A stretch of 64,000 nt of DNA from Cudoniella acicularis (Eukaryota; Ascomycota; Leotiomycetes; Helotiales; Helotiaceae), in NCBI GenBank assembly GCA_013054445.1, contig JAAMPI010000041.1, forward strand, positions 20,734 to 84,733, given 5' to 3'. Position 1 is the stretch's first letter. Every line of letters begins with the position of its first letter. Shown here in pieces: positions 36,425 through 45,767 of the stretch. Below the pieces are notes generated by a model, which had not been told where the DNA came from, ran no database searches, and saw only the letters and a list, made by a program, of their open reading frames with translations. Made by a program: the position numbers and the translations under genes.

Positions 36425-36802
36425 TCACTGCTTGGACAGCATCCGCATCCACAATTGCCAGAGCATCATGATCTGTTCTCTTACATCCATTTTCCCATCA
36501 AGCTCAAGTCCTCGAAATTGATTAACAACTTCAGTTATGAGTATCATGCCCTCAAAACCTATCCCACAACCCATTAAACATCGGCACTTCTGCTGGATCT
36601 CAACCAATGATGCAGTTGCGGCTGGGATATTTCCGCTGAGTGTGAACAGCTGAGGAATGATAGCTGGGCGAGTGGCGGCTAGATATTTTGTGGCTAGACT
36701 GTTGAGCTTGAGAGTTATTTTGGGATCAACTCCAAGTAGCCCACGCAGAATTGTTCGTAGGGCTTTCGGAGGCATGTTCGCAATGATTGTATTCGTCATC
36801 AT
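36425..36802 (-). CDS. Hypothetical protein, 125 residues
   Basis: A single frame starts from a true ATG (36802). The first half (MPPKALRTILRGLLGVDPK, then LATKYLAATRPA) is helical, and KCRCLMGCGIGFEGMILITE forms a Cys/Gly-rich segment. I think it belongs to a family of uncharacterised fungal proteins with the pattern ALRxIL-RxLL and RCL-GCG-GF, but this is from memory and weak. No signal peptide or membrane segment is present. Its 5' neighbour region (36804-37025, same strand) is open and basic, and could be leader or decayed coding sequence. It lies in a block of broken genes, so it may itself be a remnant. Confidence 0.45.
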   Translation of the reverse strand: MMTNTIIANMPPKALRTILRGLLGVDPKITLKLNSLATKYLAATRPAIIPQLFTLSGNIPAATASLVEIQQKCRCLMGCGIGFEGMILITEVVNQFRGLELDGKMDVREQIMMLWQLWMRMLSKQ

Positions 36803-37520
36803 GTTAACATGAACTGCTTTGGCAAGGCCCCTCTCGGGGGACTTGGGTGCTATATGTGCGGTCGAATTTGAGCGTAGCTGCAGAGTTTGTTACGTGGTTG
36901 AAAAGGTTCCTTCTTGATAGGTTGGCCTGGGCCTGATGGGCTGAAAAATAATTCAAGAAAAGCAACGGTTTTCCAGGGCAAAGTCCAAAAGGAAGCAAGA
37001 GATATCTCCTGATACTCAAATTCACAATCTCAAATTGGCCTCTTCACTCTGACTTAGGAACACCCATCTACGAACATTCGATTTCCTCACTATTTTCAGC
37101 ATTTCATGGCAACCTTCATGGGTTTCTCGAAATTAGTGAGTCGGAAACTAAGAGTGATAAGGGGAGCTTGTGATTAGCCACCGGGGTCTTTTCTTGTGGC
37201 TTTCTCGGCAATCAAAAATTGGCCAGCCACCCCAACTCCGTGGTGCAATTCAGGGGCTCGGTTCCTGGGCCCGTTTAGGTTATCTCCAGATTCTTGAATC
37301 ATCGCCCGCTCTCATCCCACTTTGTTGACTCGACGATAACAACGCAGAGAACTGCGGCGAAGAACATGTGGTTGTCGTGCGTGCGCGTTCCCCTGGAAGC
37401 TTGCGCCGGTGGATCGTGGCAAGCGATACACTACCATGTGGCATGGCATACCGCATCCGGAATTTGGAGCTCTGGATGGCTTTCACGACTAGTGGGAGGA
37501 GTCGATAGTGATTCCCCAAA
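36803..37520. other. Spacer between divergent remnants
   Basis: No further gene is recognised. Frames on both strands at 37280-37530 overlap and have no motif. Confidence 0.4.
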
Positions 37521-38200
37521 ATGACCAATACCATTCAAGAACGCATGGCTTCGAGCATAGTACCCAGACAGGTCAACAACAATTCAAAATCTCATTCAGC
37601 AGGCATAGCGTGCACACCATGTCGTCGAATAAAGATGAAATGTGTTGTCGATGTTGCTGGCGGTAATTGCAGTCGCTGCCAGAGGAAGCATCTTGAATGT
37701 TTTTTTGAAGCATATCGACGAGGGTGACGCGGTGGGTTCAAGTTAGGAATTCTCTCTTTTTGCCTGACGTATTATTGTTTGTTGGAAACAGGAACGTTAA
37801 TCTCTCGATATAGAGTCAGTCGAAATTCAAATTTCTCAAATGCGACTGTGGAAACCGTAATTGTTCGGCCACAGCAGCAAGAGACGCCATCGCCAAAGAG
37901 TTGTGATGTACTCGTCGTCTTCGCTACCCTGAAAGTCACAACCATGGAAATACTCACTCTCGCAATTCCCCAAATTCCTCAACTTCAGCCCCGAGTCTCG
38001 CTCCTACCGGCCTTTTATCCTCGGAAGCTGTGATTGGAAAATTTTCTTTAGAGAATGTTTTCAGATTTCCCAGAACGAGACCAAGAGATGATCACAGAAA
38101 TATGCCATCAGTTGGAAACAACATCTCTAATTCTAATTCAGATCCCATTCGCCTTGGCTTGGTGGGTATGCCAATTGCCAGGAACCTCTTTGACTCATAA
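37521..38200 (+). pseudogene. Zn(II)2Cys6 transcription factor remnant
   Basis: The first frame from ATG 37521 holds a full zinc-cluster motif: C31-x2-C34-x6-C41-x8-C50-x2-C53-x6-C60 (ACTPCRRIKMKC, then NCSRCQRKHLEC), stopping at 37725-37727. About 400 bp on, another frame reads DPIRLGLVGMPIARNLFDS (about 38141-38197), which fits the start of the regulatory domain of such factors (DPI-LGLV-LPIA-LF), and then ends in TAA at 38198. The joining splice that I tried (37724-37791) meets a TAG, and the large C-terminal domain is absent. I infer a truncated, decayed regulator. A short functional DNA-binding protein is possible but unlikely. Confidence 0.55.
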
Positions 38201-38447
38201 GTGCTCAAGTACGCCTTCTTCCATAATACAATACTGATTTAATAGTATCCCTTCTGCAAGTAGCAGAAACAACTTCCAATCTAATCCAAAATCATAGTCA
38301 TGTCCTCTTTTTCTTTTCCGCGATATGCGGTGCTCTGGAAGTATTTTGCGTTCAAGGTTGTTTCCTCTTATGGTTGAAATATAACGAAAATAAGTCGGTA
38401 AATATTTAAGAAAATTGGGATTCTACCCGCCCCTCCTTCGCTTACGC

Positions 38448-38726
38448 TACGAGCCTGGTCGGCTAAGTCTGTGGAATTCGGGGTATTTTAAGCGATTTTC
38501 AGGCTTCATGACCCCACCTTCAGGCTTCTAAAAACTAGACTTATCACGATCACTTCAAAGTTATAAAATAACTATAAATAATTATAGCTTATAATCTAAA
38601 CAATCACGAGTTTTGGAAGGCAAAGGTACTATCTATTAACTACCTTTTTAAAAATTTCGATTTTCGATTCTCGATTTACTAGTAAAATACACTGAATTCT
38701 ACAGACTTAGCCGACTAGGCTCGTTA
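38448..38726. repeat. TA dinucleotides at the ends of TIR element copy 1
   Basis: TA is at 38448-38449 immediately before the element and at 38725-38726 after one extra T. This suggests a TA target duplication, as in Tc1/mariner-related elements. Confidence 0.5.
38450..38723 (+). mobile_element. 274-bp non-autonomous TIR element (MITE), copy 1
   Basis: The element begins CGAGCCTGGTCGGCTAAG and ends in the inverted complement CTTAGCCGACTAGGCTCG. The inverted repeats are 23 bp (38450-38472 and 38701-38723) with one mismatch. The interior is AT-rich and non-coding. A second copy of exactly the same length lies at 59735-60008 in the opposite orientation and aligns along its whole length (for example GATTTACTAGTAAAATAC near one end and TTATAAAATAACTA inside). 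The size, TIRs, TA flanks and lack of a gene fit a MITE moved by a Tc1/mariner-type transposase. No transposase is in this window. Confidence 0.85.
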
Positions 38727-39131
38727 GCATCAGGTGCCTAATCAGCGCGCAGTGTATTCGTGCTCACTCACAATACAAATTACCTATAGTCTGAAATGTA
38801 AAGCATTTTTTACAGTATAACAACTATTTATAAGCTCGTATTATTTTGAATTGTTCGCTGACACACCATATTAAAAAGAAGATCGCCATTAATGTGCAAT
38901 TGTAGAATGTATCCGTCCCTGTACAGCGAGACCCGCCTGTATTTTGGCGAGAGGTGCGCTATGGTGAGAACGCTATAATGGAGGCATTAGCGACTGGAAT
39001 CCTAAAGGTCCCTATAATTTCACAGCGACACTTTTTTCGCGCCTGTTAATTAATTCTCAAAGTAGAATCGCGTATTTGACACAACTCAACTGCATTTTTA
39101 TTACCTTTCCCCCAACAAACTCTACCTAGGC
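38724..39131. other. AT-rich spacer
   Basis: No gene or repeat structure is seen. It may include the lost 5' part of the TPR pseudogene. Confidence 0.4.
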
Positions 39132-39938
39132 ATGGTATATGAGCAACAAGGCCGCATTGAGGAAGCAGCAATCTTATTCAAGGACGTCTACTCAACATGG
39201 AACAAGACTTTCGGGTCCAAACATCCAGCAACATTAATGTCACATAGCGCGCTCGCATCAGCATACTTCAAGCTTGGCAAAGTCGAAGATTCCATTGCCA
39301 CCTACCGCGATTTTCTCTCCCGCCACCGTCAAGAATACAGCCACGATTTAAGCCACTTCGTGGTACGGGATCCCGCATCGAGCTTGGCATACGTGCAGCT
39401 CCTTTCTGAGCATAAGCTTGGCGCCGAAATCGACTTTTCAGACTTCAACGATACCAAGCCTCTTGTTGAGAAAAGAGATTTCCAGATTGAGCATTTCAAG
39501 GCCCTGAAACTCGCGATTGAGTGTGACGCTAAGGACTCTAAGGAGTATTCGATGGCTCGGAAAACGTTGCACCAAATCCTTCTAAAATCGTCTGACAATT
39601 TCACTCGAGAGGCGCTATAGGCAGTCTTTTCGATCAAACTGTTTGAGAAGAGAGAGAGTTCCCAGAAGCGTGTACTTGTACAATTAGTTACTTGAAGGAT
39701 CGAAGAACGTAGGGAGATATTCTCTGAGAAAGAGTTAGCTTGTGTCTGGGATGCACTTGGACTTCTGCGGAAAGGCAAGAATAAGGAATCCGAGGATAAA
39801 CTTCTTGAACAGGGGTTGGAATGGAAGGATCGGGTCAAGGGATGTCTTCGGATTCTGGTTGGCGGGCCAATAGCAGATACTGCTTTTTCCACCGGGACAG
39901 CGGTGGCTCTTATTGAGAAGAAGTGGTCAGATGACTGA
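39132..39938 (+). pseudogene. TPR-repeat protein fragment with two in-frame stops
   Basis: From 39132 the frame reads YEQQGRIEEAAILFKDVYST, then KTFGSKHPATLMSHSALASA and FKLGKVEDSIATYRDFL, a tetratricopeptide pattern of the kinesin-light-chain or NB-ARC-TPR type (GxxHPxTL motif). The same frame then crosses TAG at 39618-39620 and TGA at 39693-39695 and stays coding-like (EIFSEKELACVWDALGLLRK to ALIEKKWSDD) to TGA at 39936-39938. The two stops could each be one transition away from CAG/TGG and CGA/TGG. The 5' end is also missing: there is no upstream TPR sequence. It is probably a relic of a STAND/TPR-type gene. I cannot name the parent. Confidence 0.65.
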
Positions 39939-40338
39939 GTTCCGCAGTTAGTACTAGGCGTGAGTTTGGACTCCTTGTTTGTACAATTCTTAGCACGGCA
40001 ACAATGCAGTGAATGCACAACTTGTTATTTTTCCACTTTTTGCAATTTGAGCTAAATCAGAGTGAGTAGTCCTTTGCATTGAAACAAAATCAAGTTTGAA
40101 CAATTCTGAATCGAAAGACCAATTACGTACAATCCCGTTTGATCTTCATGCTTTAACCCCAGCTTTGAGCGTGGCGAAGCCTGTATCAGATCTCCCTTTT
40201 CGCTGTGCCGCATCAGCCAACAAATCGTGAGAACTTACTTGTACCCCTCAATTCTCCGCCCTTTTACATTCATTCATTCATAAACTGCATAGCATATCTT
40301 AAACGCAAAATTCAATCAAACTTTTAATATTGACGAAA
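39939..40338. other. Spacer and leader of the frameshifted membrane-protein gene
   Basis: No gene is seen in this 400-bp stretch. The last 60 bp is an A/T/C-rich leader before the ATG at 40339. Confidence 0.4.
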
Positions 40339-40928
40339 ATGGCTTCCTTACCACAACCAACTTTCAAACAAACCTTTAACAATGCAGCTTTATATCTTCA
40401 AATGATCTGCGTATCCACCGGTCTCGCCAAACTGGTCTTTTTCAATGGCCGTTATTCTGGTTTCGGAACTCCTTTTAGCACCATGTGAATTCACTTTCTT
40501 ACTCCCTCAAACCTTCCTCCCTATTCCTCACAACCCAGACTTACCAAAAACAAAACCACAGAATAACCCTCCTCTCCCTCCCCTTCCTGTCTCATCCTCC
40601 TCTACGCACTTACCCTCCAAATAAAACATGTCGAAATCGTAAGAGCAAACACACTGGTGATCGAAGTGTGTAAATCGAGCTTGGTATCGCTTAGTTGGAT
40701 TCTGTCGCTTATGGCAGTTTTGATCGGGGATCAGGGGTTGTTGGGTTGGGTTTTGGCTGGATTGGTGATTTTGTAAGTCCATTGTTTTGTTTTATTTTGA
40801 GAGGGTCTGAAGTAGTGGATAATAGTTGGCTAACACTGAGGGTTTATAGCGGCGTGTTTTATCCAACTTTGTTGATTGCTATTCGTGGTAGGAAGGAGAC
40901 GGAGGAGGGTAGAATTTTGCTGCCCTGA
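40339..40928 (+). pseudogene. Small integral membrane protein, paralogue A, frameshifted
   Basis: Exon 1 (40339-40484) codes MASLPQPTFKQTFNNAALYL, then CVSTGLAKLVFFNGRYSGFG. After an intron (gtgaat...cacag) exon 2 begins at 40562 with TLLSLPFL, but the coding-like sequence that follows (LILLYALTLQIKHVEIVRAN, then EVCKSSLVSLSWILSL and GLLGWVLAGLVIL) is in another frame. No other acceptor avoids a stop, so a 1-nt indel near 40590 is needed. The last exon, after gtaagt...tatag, codes GVFYPTLLIAIRGRKETEEG. The layout (three exons, the same intron phases, membrane segments) matches gene B at 43179, a clear paralogue. It is either a recent pseudogene or a base-calling error in a C/T-rich stretch. 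Function unknown. Confidence 0.6.
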
Positions 40929-43178
40929 GCGGAAGTAAAACTTCTTGTTTGGATTTTATGGGGAAAAGATTGCTTTTAGAAAGAGTGTGTGGGGACGAGG
41001 TAGAACTGTTGTCATCGACTTGGAGCTGTTGAACTGTAACGTCGCAGAGGCATGTTTGCCGAAGATTTGAGATTCGGCCTGCGGGCCATTGATAACATAT
41101 AGAAGAAAGAAGAAAGAAGAACGATATAACTTATTTTTTTTACGAGGCATTTTTCCAATACTAGGATAAAACGAAGGCTGGAATGTTCTTCGTACTAAGT
41201 TAATACATCCACAGTAGGATAGTGATTGAGACTGAGACATGTTCAGTATAAGCTCTCTCTTTAATTTGATACCTATGTAATTAATAGCTAACATAGCTGA
41301 GTTATTTTACTAGTCGCGTCTTCATAATATTGCATCGAAAACAAATCATATTCCGTGTCGCGACCAGTGGCATGACCCCCTGAAACACTTCAAAATAGTT
41401 AAATCCCCACAAAATTAAAAGCCTCCTAATTAGAACAGCAAGAAATTTAAAAGACCGAATTCTGTGATATCATTTTGCTGTATTTATTAAATATACTCGG
41501 ACTGCGTCGAGAATATCGGACAACCAATCAGAGGGCTTTACTCGGCTGGACTTTATTGCTAAGGGCCGCATTCGATACCTAGGTATCCAACCTACATAGG
41601 GTAGTGTTAAGAATACCTCACAGGAGCAAAATCGCTCACCTTTATAAAGCGAAATATTACTACATTACGAAAGGACATGAAAAGAGACCAATTACTACGA
41701 TATCTATAGGTTACTGTCCTATTGTGAATACCTTAACTAGCTTCCTTTCCTTTAATAATTTCCACGGCCCTCACGAAAAACCAGACCGAGTATCAACATA
41801 AAATAATTAACCTGGAAAAGTTTTCATTCTCAAAAATAGACTTTAAAGATTACATTGTGTCCTCATTTAACACTTATCAATACAGGACAGATCAAATGAC
41901 AGTTTCCACAACGAACACGTGTTAAGACTGATATCCAGTCCGGTAATCTGTCAAGTGCATCCAGGCACCAGCAGACGTCAAAACCCCAGTAATTGTTTAC
42001 AGAACGAAGACGTAACTTTAATATGCCCGCAACGATTGTTCAGTAAAATTATAAACTTAAATACAACAACAAAAGCGTGATTCAAACCCTCGAACGATGC
42101 ACCTCTGTTGGTTGCGTAGCAGAAGTTTGAATAGGATAGAGAGAGGGGCACAGCATACGAAATAGACGAGAACATGAAAATGAACACTTCAAAATAATTA
42201 AGTAACTACAAATTAAAACTCTAACTAATTTAGGCGAATAGCTATTGCCCAACGACTTGTATATTTAACCTTGAAATCTTAGCTTCATTCAAAGTTACAG
42301 AACTTTCGAAGTGAATTTCTTGTAAGAGACTGTCTTCGGGTTTCCGTGCGCTGCAAGCACACTCATCTACAAAACAAAAGAACGACCGTTCTGACTTGGA
42401 ATATAGAAACTTCTTGTTAAATTTAATTTGAGATGGAAAGATTATAAATTAAATCAGCCGCTAGTATATGTGTGTACAGTACAGCACAAGCAAAGAACAG
42501 CGTATGCCTCTTAGCAGGCTACGATACCAAGTGACCAAACAAGTCAACAGTGGCGCATCAATAAACAGCCACAGTAACATATATTTCCTCCCCTCCCCCG
42601 ATTCCAAGCGCCGTGAAAGAAGCCAGCAAGCCACCTTCACGCGTGTCTCTAACAGCTTGGCACCGAGCATAACACAGCATAACATAGCCCTCCACATTCT
42701 CGCCTAAACCCTCCCCTCTCCTCCCCCCTGAAAATTGAACGAGCAAACCCCCATAATTGATGCCTAACCTTACTTCCAAAAACAACCACGTGTTAAATTC
42801 CTGAGATACTCTACACGCATAAAGCAATAAACAACTGCACTCCGTAAAGCAGTGCCTGCGAAAATATATAAATGAAACAGTGATACTTGGTTGGTGGCGG
42901 AGTTTGCAGTCTCGTGTATCGTGTAACGTAATCAGCCCGACTCTCCTACGCAAGTAATTCCTAAATTGGAGGAGCTGTTGGGGCTGCTAAGTTGGAGGCA
43001 TGGGAGGGGAAGGGGAGGATTAGGCATCCCATCAACTCACTTTTATAATAAACAAGTCCCCTCACCTCACCTCGCCATTACCCCACCCATCTTCTTCCTT
43101 CCTCAACAGCATCCCATACTAACAAAATTTTCTGCCCTTTTAACTTTACCTTGAATTTTTAAGCCGTAATAAGCAAAA
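40929..43178. other. AT-rich intergenic region between the two paralogues
   Basis: No gene is supported over 2.2 kb. AT content is high from 41.4 to 42.5 kb, with scattered short frames. From about 43000 the plus strand is C/T-rich and serves as leader for paralogue B. I looked for LTR ends around 41357 (TGTCGCGACC) but found no matching end. Confidence 0.45.
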
Positions 43179-43761
43179 ATGGACGCACCAGCCAGACCCA
43201 CCGCCAAAGCCGTATTCAGAGAATTAGCGCTGTACGCGCAGGCCGTGGCAATACCAGCGTGCTGGGCGTGGATGGCATACAATGATATAGGAGCCGCTAT
43301 GTTTGTCCCCTCTTCCCCCTCCCCTTCCTCACTTTTCCCCTCCTCCCTTTCCCACCTTTTAACTCACCAACACAGTTCCAACGTCACCCTCCTCCTCCTA
43401 ACGCTCTGGTCCACCCTCTTAATCTCCCTCCAAATCCACCGCACAACCTTCGCCCTAACACACGTCCTCGCATTCGAGATCTCGAAAAGCGCCTTGGTGA
43501 CTGCTATCTGGGTTGGCTGTGTCATTTTCAAAGTTGTTAAGGGGCTTGTGGATGAGAAGGCTAAGGGGCAGGGACTGCATTTTGAGTGGGAGGTTTATTG
43601 GCTGGTGTTTTTGGGGTAAGTTCCCCCGTTTCTTTTGGGGAGGGAAGGGGGAAGAGAAGAGTGATGCTAATTTGGGTGTAATTTGTAGGCATACGTTTTA
43701 TTTGACGTTGGCTTTGGCTTGGAGGGAGAGTAAGAATGCGGGGAGAGTGTCGCTTGTTTAG
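43179..43761 (+). CDS. Small integral membrane protein, paralogue B
   Basis: Three exons (43179-43300, 43376-43615, 43689-43761) give 144 residues. There are four hydrophobic segments: ALYAQAVAIPACWAWMAYN, TLLLLTLWSTLLISLQ, ALVTAIWVGCVIFKVVKG and VYWLVFLGHTFYLTLALAW. Loop sequence IHRTTFALTHVLAFEISKSA matches the equivalent part of the frameshifted gene at 40339 (LQ-IKHVEIVRANTLVIEVCKS). Intron 1 has a weak gtttgt donor but the phase (after AT) is the same as in the paralogue. I do not recognise a named family. The protein is too small for a transporter by itself. The gene pair probably arose by local duplication. Confidence 0.7.
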
Positions 43762-44087
43762 GAGACATGGCGAGGAGAAGCCGGTTGGAGGTGAGAGGGG
43801 AAGCATTGTGGTGAGGTGAAATGAGAAAGGGATCAAGATGGCAGGCACACTTGGTGTATTGCATCGTCAAGGCGGATTGTGTGAATATCGTAAAGAGTTG
43901 AAAGTGTGCGATGGCGACTGTGAGATTTCACTTTTCTCTTTCAGGGAATCGCGCGTAATAAGGTTGAATTCAAGTTGAAATAATAATGCATGAGCAAAAC
44001 TTATCAGACAACTTGTCTATTCTGTCTATTGGCGACATCTATTTCAAGAGTTGAGATGCAAAAATTCAAAGCCCATGGGAAGAAAAA
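43762..44087. other. 3' spacer between convergent genes
   Basis: This short region lies between paralogue B (plus) and the decarboxylase (minus). Nothing is recognised. Confidence 0.45.
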
Positions 44088-45767
44088 TCATGATGCCGAT
44101 CCGTTCGCACTCAAGACTGCAACCTCTCCAACACCTTTGACATCCTTGATGACTTCGTTAACATTAGATTGGCTTGCTTGCCCATTTCGTACTTCCTCAG
44201 CCGTGGATACCAAGATATTAAACGCCTTTTGCAAAAACTTTTCTTCTGCCCTCTCATTCGCGCTAACAACCCGGATAGCATAAACGCCTCCAATAACGGT
44301 CGAGGTGATATATATTTCCCCTCTCTTATTTACCAACTCATAAACATCTTGAGTAAGTTTATCCTGCTCTGCCTTGCCTCCTGTACGAGGAACAACATTG
44401 AATACCGTCAAGGCGAAGCTCGGCCCAGTTATGATCTCAAAAAGGTCTGGTCTGGTCTTCAATAGTCTGGCAAAGAATTCCCCGAGTTTGATGTGCTTTC
44501 GCACAAACTCTTGCAGGCCTTTGACACCATATGTTCGCAGAACAAACCAGATTTTCAGACTCCTAAATCTTCGCCCGAGAGGAATCTGCCAATCGCGATA
44601 ATCTGTAACTAAGCCACTTTCAGAGAACTCGTTTCTGAGATAACTCGGCATTATGGAGAGTGCATCAATCAAATCCTTCCTTTTTCGAATAAATAAGCAT
44701 GAGGCGTCGAAGTTTGTGAGTAGCCACTTGTGCATGTTCATGTTAAATGAGTGGAAATGCTCGAATGATGCCGTCAAATGTTGATATTCTGGGCATACCA
44801 AAGCAGCTCCAGCGTAGGCGGCATCAACATGGACCCAAATCTCGCCAGGAACATTCGGAGGAGCATATTTTGAAAGGGTCGAAGCAATGGATGCGAAGTC
44901 GTCTACCGAGCAAGTTGATGTCGTCCCCAAAGTCGTCGTAAGATAAAATGGCTCTAATCCTTGGGCTTTGCACTCTTTTAACACTTCCTCCAAAGCAGCC
45001 CCATTTATTGTATACCCGGTTTCCTTCGGCGCTGGAATGGAACGATATCGTACACCGGCTATCTGCGCCGCTTTTTGTGTGGAACTATGCGATGACTCGC
45101 TTCCCAGTGCAACCATCCTGCTTCTTTTGTGTGCGATCGCATCTTCAAGTTCCAGTCCAGATAAATGCGAAGTTGTTTCTCGAAGATATTTGTCGCGCGC
45201 TGCAACGACCACAGTGACGACAGCTTCCGATGCAGAACCTTGAATCACCCCGCCGCCATGAGATGTAGATAAATAGCATTCTGGCAGATTGAAAAGTTTG
45301 GCTAGCCAGTCGAGAACAACGGTTTCGAGTTCGGTGACTGCGGGAGAGCAAATCCAGTTGAACGCAGGTGCTGTAAAAGCTGCAGAATACAGCTCTCCAA
45401 GCATGCTGGGAAACGTGGAATTGGACGGGAAGAAGGCCATGAAATTGGGGGATTGCCTTTCACCTATCAGTACTAAGTATATAAACTGTGGTGGAAGTGG
45501 TGGCTCACCAATGCGTTAAGCCTGGCATAATTTTCGACTCAATGTCTTTCTGGATGTCCGCCCATGGTTCTCCCTCTTGTGGTGGCCCATTTGGCAGCAG
45601 CTTCTTCAGATAGCCCGGCTCGACATCGGAAACGACCCTGCGATCTTCGATGGTATCGTAGTAATTGGCAACTATATTTGTCAGTCTCTGCGATTCTTGC
45701 GGGATCGCTAATACGTACTCTCGTCAATCGCCGACGCGGCGGCTTCTTTGAACTGCTTGGAATCCAT
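44088..45767 (-). CDS. Aromatic-L-amino-acid decarboxylase (PLP-dependent, group II)
   Basis: Three exons (45767-45719, 45671-45509, 45456-44088) give 526 residues. The PLP Lys is K314 in FNMNMHKWLLTNFDAS. WVHVDAAYAG at about 279-287 supplies the Asp that pairs with the pyridine nitrogen. The ring-stacking His is in GSESSHSSTQKAA at about 194. The N-terminal WQSPNFMAFFPSNSTFPSML and STSHGGGVIQGSASEA are classic for the DOPA/tryptophan/tyrosine decarboxylase family. The enzyme makes aromatic amines such as tyramine, tryptamine or dopamine in the cytosol; the substrate cannot be told from sequence alone. The length is slightly above the usual 480-500 because of a C-terminal tail. All family landmarks are intact. 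It stands alone here, with no partner genes of an amine-derived pathway next to it. Confidence 0.95.

Noticed and set aside
39329..40018. Minus-strand open frame of 229 codons
   Set aside because: Antisense to the TPR frame, Ser/Arg-rich composition, no motif. The plus-strand frame shows the TPR pattern.
41357..41600. Possible second LTR starting TGTCGCGACC
   Set aside because: No CA-ending partner with inverted terminus and no target duplication could be found.
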